5,973 bases of DNA from positions 1-5,973 of the forward strand of contig CALLZQ010000838.1 in assembly GCA_937858255.1 (NCBI GenBank), read 5' to 3'. A model generated the notes under the pieces. That model was not told the DNA's origin. It made no database searches and saw only the letters and a list, made by a program, of their open reading frames with translations. Position 1 is the first letter of the stretch. Each line of letters begins with the position of its first letter. This DNA is from an uncultured Tabrizicola sp. Its GTDB lineage: Bacteria > Pseudomonadota > Alphaproteobacteria > Rhodobacterales > Rhodobacteraceae. This document shows, one piece after another, positions 1-5,973 of the stretch. Position numbers and translations under genes: made by a program.

Positions 1-1
1 G

Positions 2-1606
2 GGGCGGCCCCGGCGGCGGCGCGATGTGGCACAGGCGCTGGAGCAGGTGAATGAAACCCTGCCGGCGATGACCGAGGCGCGGCTGGGTCAGGTGCCCCCC
101 GACCTTGCCGCCGCCCTGACCGAGTTGGCCGAGCGCGGCGGGCTTGCCGCCGTTCATGCCATCGCCCCGGCAAATGGCGAGGTGAATCTTGCGGCCTTTG
201 CGGCGGGTGACATGCCACAACTGGGCCGGCGGATCGGCGCCCTCGCCGCCCTGACCCAAGCTGCCGAGGCTGCCGCCCGCGATGTCGAGGCCGACAGCCC
301 GCTGGGCCGGGGCCTCGCCGCAGTCGCCCGCGATGCGGCAGAGGATCACAGGCGGCTGGTCGCCGGTCTGCGCGCGATTGCCGCCAGCTATCCGCGTGCC
401 CTGGCTGATTTCACCCGGCCCGTTCCTGGGGCCGCCCCTGCCGGGGGGGCCGGGCTGAATGCGGAAACCCGCCTGCTCAGCTTTGATTTCAGGCGCGGGC
501 GCGTGGTGCCGGGCGGGGCCGCGAATGCCATCCTGAAACCCGAAGTCACCGCGTTGACGGGCGATGGCTCACTGGGTGAAACCGGGGTCGATCTGTCGGG
601 CCGGGTTCCCATGCGGCTGGAGCAGCGCGCCGTTGCCACGCGCCGGGTGGCCGAGGCGCTGGGGATCGGCGATCTGGTGGTGGACAGCCGCATCGTGCAA
701 GTCCGGGGCGCAACGGCCGGCATGGGCCTGCTGATGGAACAGGCCCGCGGCAACCCCGGGCTGATGCGCCGGCTGGGTCCGCCGGATGCCGCCACCCGGC
801 AACGCTATGACGAGCTGACCGCGCTGATTGACGAGGCGCAGGGGCTGATCGACTATATCGACGGCGGCCAGAACGGCACCCGCCCGGCAACCCCGCTGGC
901 CGAGGCGCTGGACCCGCGGATGGCCGCCACGGATCGCGCCTCTTACATCAACTGGCGCAACCGTCAGATGCAGACGCGCGCCGCCCTGCCAGTCACCGAG
1001 GTACAGGATGCCACGGGGCCGCGGCTGGAACAGGCCTTTGAGGAGCGCGGCGTCAGCGATGCCGCCCTTGCCGATCCCGATCTGCGGCGGCAATTGTCGA
1101 ATGCGCAATGGCTCGACCTGCTTTGCGGGCAGGTGGACCGGCATATGGGCAATCTCTTTATCGACATGACCGGCGGCACTCCGCGCCTGCGGCTGATCGA
1201 CAACGATCTGGCCTTTGGTCGGGACAATGTGGCCTATGGCCTCGACGCACCCGACAACACCCCGCGCTTTCGCCTGCCGCCCAAACCCAACGCCATTGAC
1301 GCCGACCTGCGGCGGGCCTTGCTGGGCCTTGGCGGCGATGCGCTGCGCAGCCAGACGCGGGGGCTGCTGAATGCCGCCGAACAAGAGGCGCTGGTCGAGC
1401 GGTTAGAGATGTTGCAGGACTATCTGCGCTCGGGACAGGTCGTCGCGGTCGAGCGGCCCGGGGTGGCCAGCACCTCATCCCAAGGCCCGGGCTGGGAGGG
1501 CGATCCGGCGCGTCTGTTTCGCGGGCATGACCGGATCGATACCAATCCCCAGGATGGAGAATTCAGCTATTACAGCATCTTGCGGTCATATCCGCCGCGA
1601 CAGTAA
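2..1606 (+). CDS. Uncharacterised protein with kinase-like fold (PI3/4K-, HipA- or FAM20-like), 5'-partial
   Basis: I do not recognise this gene as a named family. The frame is open from base 2; GTG at 26 is the first in-frame start, but no Shine-Dalgarno sequence precedes it, so the gene probably begins left of the window. Numbering from that GTG, 526 residues are visible. Residues 1-140 are Ala-rich and look helical, followed by a short Pro/Gly/Ala linker. The rest resembles a kinase core: AILKPE with K171 (beta3-type lysine), E199 in a putative helix C, then LGIGDLVV and a hinge-like stretch GLLMEQ (E238). VDRHMGNLF follows with candidate catalytic D371 and N376, then LIDNDLAFG with D392/D394 as metal ligands. 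The DRHxxN plus IDND arrangement is known from PI3/4-kinases, actin-fragmin kinase, HipA and FAM20. An ATP-dependent phosphotransferase is therefore inferred; the substrate and whether it is secreted are unknown. No signal peptide or membrane segment is visible. Codon use matches the neighbours. I am confident in the CDS, moderately in the kinase fold. Confidence 0.8.
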   Translation, partial: GRPRRRRDVAQALEQVNETLPAMTEARLGQVPPDLAAALTELAERGGLAAVHAIAPANGEVNLAAFAAGDMPQLGRRIGALAALTQAAEAAARDVEADSPLGRGLAAVARDAAEDHRRLVAGLRAIAASYPRALADFTRPVPGAAPAGGAGLNAETRLLSFDFRRGRVVPGGAANAILKPEVTALTGDGSLGETGVDLSGRVPMRLEQRAVATRRVAEALGIGDLVVDSRIVQVRGATAGMGLLMEQARGNPGLMRRLGPPDAATRQRYDELTALIDEAQGLIDYIDGGQNGTRPATPLAEALDPRMAATDRASYINWRNRQMQTRAALPVTEVQDATGPRLEQAFEERGVSDAALADPDLRRQLSNAQWLDLLCGQVDRHMGNLFIDMTGGTPRLRLIDNDLAFGRDNVAYGLDAPDNTPRFRLPPKPNAIDADLRRALLGLGGDALRSQTRGLLNAAEQEALVERLEMLQDYLRSGQVVAVERPGVASTSSQGPGWEGDPARLFRGHDRIDTNPQDGEFSYYSILRSYPPRQ

Positions 1607-1653
1607 CCGCAGACGACCTCCCTTGCCCTGAAAACAGGCACAGCCCGAGAGTT

Positions 1654-1669
1654 TTGACCAAGCGATCAA
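1654..1669. promoter_or_regulatory. Imperfect dyad, possible operator or -35 region
   Basis: TTGACC-aagc-GATCAA forms an inverted repeat in which five of six positions match between the arms. It lies 70 bp upstream of the binding-protein start codon, and its left arm also resembles a sigma-70 -35 box. A dyad overlapping a -35 element would suit a repressor site, but a chance match of this length is quite possible. No regulator gene is visible in the window, so the binding protein cannot be named. Confidence 0.2.
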
Positions 1670-1727
1670 TTCCCCCCTTCCCAAGTCCAAGAACTGCGAT
1701 AAGGTGAAACAAAAATTTCTGCCAACC

Positions 1728-1732
1728 GGGAG
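1728..1732 (+). promoter_or_regulatory. Ribosome binding site of the solute-binding protein gene
   Basis: GGGAG sits 7 bases before ATG 1740 and 13 bases before ATG 1746. The spacing favours ATG 1740 as the start and argues against GTG 1704, which has only AAG directly abutting it and nothing suitable at normal distance. Confidence 0.6.
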
Positions 1733-1739
1733 CTTGAAA

Positions 1740-3335
1740 ATGATCATGAAAAACAGACTGACCTCGGCAGCGCTGGCCACGCTGCTTGCCTGTGCCTCGC
1801 CCGTTGCATTGTTCGCCGCCACGCCCGCCGATACGCTGGTGGTCGCCGATGGCATTGACGACATCGTGTCGATTGACCCGCACGAAGCCTTTGAATTCTC
1901 GGGCGTCGATCTGAATAACAACCTCTATGATCCGCTGGTGGAACTCGACCCGACCAAGCCGGGCGAACTGGTTCCCGGTCTGGCGGAAAGCTGGTCGGTC
2001 GATGAGGACGGCGTGACTTACCGCTTCAAGATCAAGTCGGGCATCACCTTTTCGTCGGGCAATCCGCTGACCGCCGAGGATGCCGCCGGCTCGCTGCGCC
2101 GCGTGGTCAAGCTGGACAAGACCCCGGCCTTTATCCTGACCCAGTTCGGCTTTACCGCCGACAATGTGGATCAGCTTATCACCGCCGAAGGTGACACCAT
2201 GGTGCTGAAGACCGACAAGGCCTATGCGCCAACCTTCGTCTACAACTGCCTGACCGCCGGTGACGCCAATATCGTCGATATGAAGACGGTGATGGAGCAT
2301 GAGGCCAATGGCGACATGGGCAACGAATGGCTCAAGTCCAATTCGGCCGGCACCGGCGCCTATGTGCTGAAATCCTACAAGCCGAATGAGGGCTATATCC
2401 TTGAGGCCCGCGCCGGCCACTGGCGTGGCGATGCGGTGATCAAGACTGTGTTCATGCGCCATATCCCAGAGCCGGCGACCCAGCGCCTGTTGCTGGAAAA
2501 GGGCGATATTGACGTTGCCCGCAGCCTGACGCCGACCGATGTCGAGGGGCTTTCAGGCAATGCCGATGTCCGCATTCAGGATGATGTGGGCGGACAGGTC
2601 TATTATCTGGCGATGAACCAGAAAAAGCCGGAACTCGCCAATCCCAAGGTGCTGGAGGCGATGCGGTGGGCTGTCGATTATCAGGGCATGACCGACACCA
2701 TCCTCAAGGGCCAGTGGGGCGTGCATCAGGCCTTCCTGCCCGAGGGGTTCCTCGGCGCGCTGACCGACAACCCCTATAGCCTCGATGTGGAAAAAGCCAA
2801 GGCGCTGATGGCCGAGTCGGGCGTGACGCTGCCGCTGGAAGTGGGCCTGACCGTCCGCAACGACCAGGAACGGATGGACATCGCCCAATCGGTGCAGAAT
2901 ACCTTTGGCCAGATCGGCATCAACGTGACGCTGGATGTGGGCGACGGCAAGACCGTGCTGGGCAAGTACCGGGCGCGTCAGCACGACATCACCCTTCAGA
3001 CTTGGGGCCCGGATTATCCCGACCCCCATACCAACGCCTCGACCTTTGCGATGAACCCCGACAACTCGGATGAGGCCAATGCCACCGGCTTCCTCGCCTG
3101 GCGCACCGCCTGGGATCCGGCCGATCTGGGCCCGATGACCGAGGCGGCTGTGGTCGAAAAGGACGGCGACAAGCGCAAGGCCATGTATGAGGAGATCCAG
3201 CGCAAGCACCGCGACACCTCGGCCTTTGTGCTAATGTTCCAGCAGAAGAGCCAGACCGGCCTGCGCAGCAATGTGCAGAACTTCTACACCGGCGGCGCGA
3301 CCGACTCGGTCGTCTACATGCTGGTGACCAAGTAA
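1740..3335 (+). CDS. ABC transporter solute-binding protein, family 5 (DppA/OppA-like)
   Basis: This is the periplasmic substrate-capturing subunit of a Dpp/Opp-type importer, 531 residues with the start chosen here, a normal length for the family. The N-terminus is a typical export signal: positive residues K4 and R6, a hydrophobic Leu/Ala stretch to about residue 26, and a likely signal-peptidase cut near LFA|A (26/27). LLAC at 15-18 also satisfies a permissive lipobox, so a lipoprotein cannot be excluded. Family hallmarks follow: LYDPL from residue 62, then LVPGLAESW, a YRFKIKSGITFSSG stretch and a LTAEDAAGSL segment, all characteristic of SBP_bac_5 proteins. WGPDYPDP at 422-429 lies in the C-terminal lobe and resembles the W-x-x-D-x-x-DP motif of many family members. 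It is the first gene of the transporter operon and is followed directly by an intrinsic terminator. Family members bind peptides, nickel, sugars, opines or other solutes; the ligand here is unknown. Confidence 0.95.
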   Translation: MIMKNRLTSAALATLLACASPVALFAATPADTLVVADGIDDIVSIDPHEAFEFSGVDLNNNLYDPLVELDPTKPGELVPGLAESWSVDEDGVTYRFKIKSGITFSSGNPLTAEDAAGSLRRVVKLDKTPAFILTQFGFTADNVDQLITAEGDTMVLKTDKAYAPTFVYNCLTAGDANIVDMKTVMEHEANGDMGNEWLKSNSAGTGAYVLKSYKPNEGYILEARAGHWRGDAVIKTVFMRHIPEPATQRLLLEKGDIDVARSLTPTDVEGLSGNADVRIQDDVGGQVYYLAMNQKKPELANPKVLEAMRWAVDYQGMTDTILKGQWGVHQAFLPEGFLGALTDNPYSLDVEKAKALMAESGVTLPLEVGLTVRNDQERMDIAQSVQNTFGQIGINVTLDVGDGKTVLGKYRARQHDITLQTWGPDYPDPHTNASTFAMNPDNSDEANATGFLAWRTAWDPADLGPMTEAAVVEKDGDKRKAMYEEIQRKHRDTSAFVLMFQQKSQTGLRSNVQNFYTGGATDSVVYMLVTK

Positions 3336-3341
3336 GGTCCG

Positions 3342-3377
3342 GGGCCGCCGCTTCACCCGATGCGGCGGCCCTTTTTT
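3342..3377 (+). terminator. Intrinsic terminator/attenuator between binding-protein and permease genes
   Basis: GGGCCGCCGC at 3342-3351 pairs perfectly over 10 bp with GCGGCGGCCC at 3362-3371, with a 10-base loop, followed at once by six T (3372-3377). This is a textbook Rho-independent terminator. It begins 6 bases after the binding-protein stop codon. Because the permease gene starts only a few bases later on the same strand and no other promoter is evident, it most likely works as a partial terminator, or as a barrier stabilising the upstream mRNA. Either role would yield more binding protein than membrane components, a common arrangement in ABC importers. Confidence 0.9.
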
Positions 3378-3383
3378 AGTCAG

Positions 3384-4448
3384 ATGACCTCTGCCCCCCC
3401 GACCTCGGCGCCGTCACGCGGCTTTCCGCTTTTGCGGCAGATCGCCAGTGGCCTTTTCACCCTTGCCATCACCCTGATTGGCCTTTTGCTGGTGACCTTT
3501 CTGATCGGGCGGGTCGTGCCGATCGACCCGGTTCTGTCGATCGTGGGCGAGCGGGCAACGGCAGCGCAATATGAGGCGGCGCGGCAGGCCCTCGGCCTTG
3601 ATGAACCGCTGTGGCGGCAATTTGCCATCTATGTGACCGATGCGCTGCAAGGCGATCTGGGCACCTCTATCCGCACGCGGGAACCAATTGCCGGTGAGAT
3701 TGCCCGGTATTTTCCGGCGACGCTGGAACTCGCGACGCTGGGCACGATCATCGGCGTGCTGGTGGGCGTGCCGGCAGGCGTGCTGGCGGCAACCCGGCCC
3801 GGCAGCCTTGCCGATCAGATCGTGCGGCTGGTCGGCCTGATGGGCTATTCCATGCCGGTGTTCTGGCTGGGCTTGATTGGCCTGTTGGTGTTTTACGGCC
3901 ATCTGGGTTGGGTCGGCGGACCGGGGCGGCTGGATCCGGCCTATGAAATGATGCTGGAATTCTCAATGACCCAATATACCGGCGCCATCCTCATCGACAC
4001 GGCGCTGAACGGCGCCTGGGATGTCTTTACCAATGCGCTGTCGCATATCATCCTGCCGGCGGGCCTCTTGGGCTATGTCTCGATGGCCTATATCAGCCGG
4101 ATGACCCGCAGCTTCATGATGAATGAACTGGGGCAGGAATATATCACCACCGCCCGGGTCAAGGGCATGCCGGAATGGCGGGTGATCTGGGTTCATGCGA
4201 TGCGCAATGTGATGGTGCCGCTGATCACGGTCATTGCCCTCTCCTACGCCTATCTGCTGGAGGGGTCCGTCCTGACCGAGACGATTTTCGCCTGGCCCGG
4301 CCTTGGCAGCTATATCACCGATGCGCTCTTTACCGCCGATATGCCCGCGGTTCTGGGCGGGACCATCGTGGTCGGCGTGGTCTTTGTCACGCTGAACATG
4401 GCAAGCGATATCCTTTATCGCCTGATCGACCCGAGGGCGCGCGGATGA
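3384..4448 (+). CDS. ABC transporter permease, DppB/OppB type
   Basis: This is the first inner-membrane permease of the importer; it forms half of the channel with the next gene's product. With ATG 3384 as start it has 354 residues. Hydrophobic segments appear near residues 20-41, 116-136, 149-172, 221-241, 278-300 and 323-345, consistent with six membrane helices. The cytoplasmic EAA loop that docks the ATPase is clear at about 252-275, beginning EYITTARVKG and ending HAMRN. Other DppB hallmarks are the early RVVPIDPV stretch, LGLDEPLWRQF, GDLGTS and the C-terminal ending LIDPRARG. An in-frame ATG at 3360 lies at the edge of the terminator loop and is an unlikely start. ATG 3384 was chosen instead, though it lacks a recognisable Shine-Dalgarno sequence. 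The 3' end overlaps the next gene by four bases (ATGA), suggesting translational coupling. Confidence 0.93.
   Translation: MTSAPPTSAPSRGFPLLRQIASGLFTLAITLIGLLLVTFLIGRVVPIDPVLSIVGERATAAQYEAARQALGLDEPLWRQFAIYVTDALQGDLGTSIRTREPIAGEIARYFPATLELATLGTIIGVLVGVPAGVLAATRPGSLADQIVRLVGLMGYSMPVFWLGLIGLLVFYGHLGWVGGPGRLDPAYEMMLEFSMTQYTGAILIDTALNGAWDVFTNALSHIILPAGLLGYVSMAYISRMTRSFMMNELGQEYITTARVKGMPEWRVIWVHAMRNVMVPLITVIALSYAYLLEGSVLTETIFAWPGLGSYITDALFTADMPAVLGGTIVVGVVFVTLNMASDILYRLIDPRARG
4433..4437 (+). promoter_or_regulatory. Ribosome binding site of the second permease gene
   Basis: GAGGG lies within the end of the first permease gene, 7 bases before ATG 4445. It supports that ATG, rather than upstream in-frame starts, as the beginning of the DppC-type gene. 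Confidence 0.5.
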
Positions 4449-5350
4449 CAACCCTTCGCGCATGGCTGACCGACCCGAACCCCGGCTCGCGCCGTCCGGC
4501 CCGGCTGGGGCAGGCCTGGCTCGCCTGGTTGCGACTGCGGCGCACCCCCTTGGCGATGAGCGGTCTGGCGATCGTCTCGCTGCTCCTCGCCATGGCGGCC
4601 TTTGCGCCGCTGTTTGCCACCCATGACCCGACCGTGCAGGACCTGACGCAGCGCCTCCTCCCCCCCGGCACCCCCGGCCATTGGCTAGGCACCGACGATT
4701 TCGGCCGTGATATCTGGAGCCGGATCGTCCATGGCGCCCGCATCACCCTTTATATCGTGGCGCTGGTCGCCCTGACCGCCCCGCCGCTTGGCCTCTTGAT
4801 CGGCACCGTCGCCGGCTACTTCGGCGGCTGGGTGGATGAGGTGTTGATGCGCCTGACCGATATCTTTCTGGCCTTTCCCCGGTTGATCCTTGCGCTCGCG
4901 CTGGTGGCGGTGCTGGGACCCGGCATCTTTAACGCGGTGATCGCCATCGCCCTGACCGCCTGGCCCCCCTATGCCCGCGTCGCCCGGGCCGAGACGCTGA
5001 CGGTGCGCAATTCCGACTACATCGCCGCCGTCCGCCTGCAAGGCGCCGGGGCGGGCCGGATCATCCTTGGCCATGTGATGCCGATGTGCCTGCCCTCGGT
5101 CATCATCCGCGTCACGCTGGATATGGCTGGCGTGATCCTGATCGCCGCCGGCCTTGGCTTTCTGGGCCTTGGCGCGCAGCCGCCCCTGCCGGAATGGGGC
5201 CTGATGATCTCTTCGGGCCGCAAGTTCCTGTTCGAACAATGGTGGGTCGCCACCATGCCCGGCCTTGCCATCTTTTTCGTCTCGCTCGGCTTCAACCTGC
5301 TCGGCGACGGGCTGCGCGATGTCCTCGACCCAAGGAGCGCCTCGAGATGA
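4445..5350 (+). CDS. ABC transporter permease, DppC/OppC type
   Basis: This is the second inner-membrane permease, 301 residues, partner of the preceding DppB-type subunit. The N-terminal region matches the OppC_N arrangement: a basic cytoplasmic segment (RLRRTP, 30-35), a first membrane helix at about 36-57, then a periplasmic stretch containing HWLGTDDFGRDIWSR (79-93), which is a diagnostic DppC/OppC motif. Further hydrophobic segments follow from residue 102, around 147-172, and in the C-terminal third. The ATPase-docking EAA loop is at about 190-213, beginning SDYIAAVRLQG and ending GHVMP. The protein ends LGDGLRDVLDPR, also typical. The frame is open back to 4175 inside the first permease gene, but homology starts only after ATG 4445, which has a GAGGG site and the ATGA overlap with the upstream stop. 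It overlaps the ATPase gene downstream in the same way. Confidence 0.95.
   Translation: MTTLRAWLTDPNPGSRRPARLGQAWLAWLRLRRTPLAMSGLAIVSLLLAMAAFAPLFATHDPTVQDLTQRLLPPGTPGHWLGTDDFGRDIWSRIVHGARITLYIVALVALTAPPLGLLIGTVAGYFGGWVDEVLMRLTDIFLAFPRLILALALVAVLGPGIFNAVIAIALTAWPPYARVARAETLTVRNSDYIAAVRLQGAGAGRIILGHVMPMCLPSVIIRVTLDMAGVILIAAGLGFLGLGAQPPLPEWGLMISSGRKFLFEQWWVATMPGLAIFFVSLGFNLLGDGLRDVLDPRSASR
5333..5337 (+). promoter_or_regulatory. Ribosome binding site of the ATPase gene
   Basis: AGGAG, the strongest Shine-Dalgarno match in the window, lies inside the 3' end of the second permease gene, 9 bases before ATG 5347, and fixes that ATG as the ATPase start. Confidence 0.7.
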
Positions 5351-5973
5351 GCCTTCTGAATGTCGAAAACCTGCGCGTGACCTTTGAAACAGAGACCGGC
5401 CCGGTGCAGGCGGTGCGGGGCGTTTCGTTCCAGTTGGGGCGCGGACGGGTGGGGATCGTCGGCGGGAGCGGCTCGGGCAAGACCATGACCGGTCGCGCCG
5501 TCCTGCGCCTGATCCGCCCTCCGGGGCGGATTGAGGCGGACCGAATGGAATTCGACGGCCATGATCTGATGCGCGCGACGGAACGCGAGATGCGCGCCCT
5601 GCGCGGCCCCCGTATCGCCATGGTGATGCAGGATCCGAAATATTCGCTGAACCCGGTGATGAAGATCGGCGCCCAGTTGACCGAAGGCCTGCGCCGGCGC
5701 GACCGTCTGGGCCGGGCCGAGGCCCATGCCAAGGCCATCGCCGCGCTGGAGGCCGTGCAGATGCGCGACCCCGAACGGGTGATGGAGGCCTATCCGCATG
5801 AGCTTTCCGGCGGCATGGGCCAGCGGGTGATGATCGCGATGATGCTGATCCCGGAACCGGACCTGCTGATCGCGGATGAGCCGACCAGTGCCCTCGATGT
5901 TACGGTTCAGGCCGAGGTGCTGTCGATCCTCGATGGCCTCGTGCGCGAACGCGGCATGGGGCTGATCTTCATC
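5347..5973 (+). CDS. ABC transporter ATP-binding protein, DppD/OppD type, 3'-partial
   Basis: This is the nucleotide-binding subunit that hydrolyses ATP on the cytoplasmic face to drive import. Only the first 209 residues are present; the frame stays open through the right edge. All core ABC motifs up to the D-loop are visible: Walker A GGSGSGKT at 39-46, Q-loop at Q95 in the family-typical form QDPKYSLNP (95-103), signature LSGGM at 153-157, and Walker B LLIADE at 173-178 with catalytic E178, followed by the D-loop SALD (181-184). The switch histidine should lie just past the edge. Walker A has Gly where Dpp/Opp ATPases usually have Glu (GESGSGKS), and the signature is followed by GQR rather than RQR; neither change breaks the catalytic consensus. 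The start overlaps the upstream stop (ATGA). Family operons usually encode a second ATPase next; here that gene, or a fused second domain, would be outside the window. Confidence 0.95.
   Translation, partial: MSLLNVENLRVTFETETGPVQAVRGVSFQLGRGRVGIVGGSGSGKTMTGRAVLRLIRPPGRIEADRMEFDGHDLMRATEREMRALRGPRIAMVMQDPKYSLNPVMKIGAQLTEGLRRRDRLGRAEAHAKAIAALEAVQMRDPERVMEAYPHELSGGMGQRVMIAMMLIPEPDLLIADEPTSALDVTVQAEVLSILDGLVRERGMGLIFI

Larger units (their letters stand above)
1607..1739. other. Intergenic region upstream of the ABC transporter operon
   Basis: This 133-bp gap separates the kinase-like gene from the transporter operon and is visibly less G+C-rich than the genes. It should hold the operon promoter, but I could not identify a convincing -35/-10 pair: TTGACC at 1654-1659 resembles a -35 box, yet nothing like a -10 lies 16-18 bp downstream. 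GATAAG at 1698-1703 is -10-like but too distant from it. A weak hairpin, CCTG-AAAA-CAGG at 1627-1638, follows the upstream stop codon but has no adjacent T-tract, so it is not called a terminator. Whether the two transcription units are separate is therefore inferred only from the spacing. Confidence 0.5.

Noticed and set aside
24..50. ATG at 24 as a gene start
   Set aside because: Its frame reaches a stop after eight codons, so it cannot be the start of the long gene.
569..1384. Long minus-strand open frames opposite the kinase-like gene (also 388-795, 546-890, 964-1227, 1158-1478)
   Set aside because: They have Arg/Pro/Gln-rich, low-complexity translations with no recognisable domains, and overlap a convincing + strand gene. 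This is typical antisense openness in G+C-rich DNA.
1627..1638. CCTG-AAAA-CAGG hairpin as terminator of the upstream gene
   Set aside because: The stem is only four base pairs (six with a bulge) and the nearest T run is 14 bases downstream, too weak for an intrinsic terminator call.
1704..1739. GTG 1704 as start of the binding protein
   Set aside because: It would add 12 residues before the signal peptide and has no properly spaced Shine-Dalgarno sequence, whereas GGGAG is well placed for ATG 1740.
1563..2462. 299-codon minus-strand frame over the binding-protein gene
   Set aside because: It is entirely antisense to a clear SBP_bac_5 gene, its translation is rich in His/Gly/Arg with no domain, and no ribosome binding site supports it.
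3360..3383. ATG 3360 as start of the first permease
   Set aside because: It sits at the loop/right-arm boundary of a perfect intrinsic terminator, has no suitable ribosome binding site, and adds only residues encoded by the hairpin and T-tract.
4175..4444. In-frame extension of the second permease upstream to ATG 4175
   Set aside because: This stretch is an out-of-frame reading of the first permease's EAA loop and C-terminus; DppC similarity begins after ATG 4445.
5017..5799. 260-codon minus-strand frame over the DppC and ATPase genes
   Set aside because: It spans the junction of two conserved + strand genes and shows no recognisable motifs; it is a shadow frame.

Overview
The window reads as ordinary chromosomal DNA from a G+C-rich alphaproteobacterium, most likely a member of the Rhodobacteraceae (Paracoccus/Rhodobacter-like). 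This placement is an inference from strong G/C third-position bias, compact ATGA gene overlaps and a transporter cassette typical of that group; no marker gene is present to prove it. All supported genes lie on the + strand.

Region 1 (1-1606) holds the 3' part of an unrecognised gene whose reading frame is open to the left edge. Its C-terminal two thirds carry what looks like a complete protein/lipid-kinase-fold catalytic core: a beta3-type lysine, a helix-C-type glutamate, a DRHxxN catalytic loop and an IDNDLAFG metal-binding motif. The arrangement resembles PI3/4-kinase, HipA, actin-fragmin kinase and FAM20-like families rather than classical Ser/Thr kinases. The N-terminal part is Ala-rich and predicted helical. 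This is the least ordinary item in the window.

Region 2 (1607-1739) is a 133-bp intergenic stretch. It has no convincing terminator for the upstream gene, an imperfect dyad (1654-1669) that could be an operator, and a good ribosome binding site just before the next gene.

Region 3 (1740-5973) is a family-5 (Dpp/Opp, 'peptide/nickel' type) ABC importer in canonical order: exported solute-binding protein, an intrinsic terminator, a DppB-type permease, a DppC-type permease, and a DppD-type ATPase cut by the right window edge. The binding protein would capture the substrate in the periplasm, the two permeases form the inner-membrane channel, and the ATPase (probably with a second one beyond the edge) powers import. 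The perfect 10-bp GC hairpin followed by six T between the binding-protein and permease genes fits partial termination that gives excess binding protein over membrane components. The last three genes are joined by two ATGA overlaps, implying translational coupling. The substrate cannot be read from this sequence.

I found no RNA genes, CRISPR array, insertion sequence or attachment site. I do not see clear evidence of a new multi-gene system; the kinase-fold gene is the only candidate for something undescribed.
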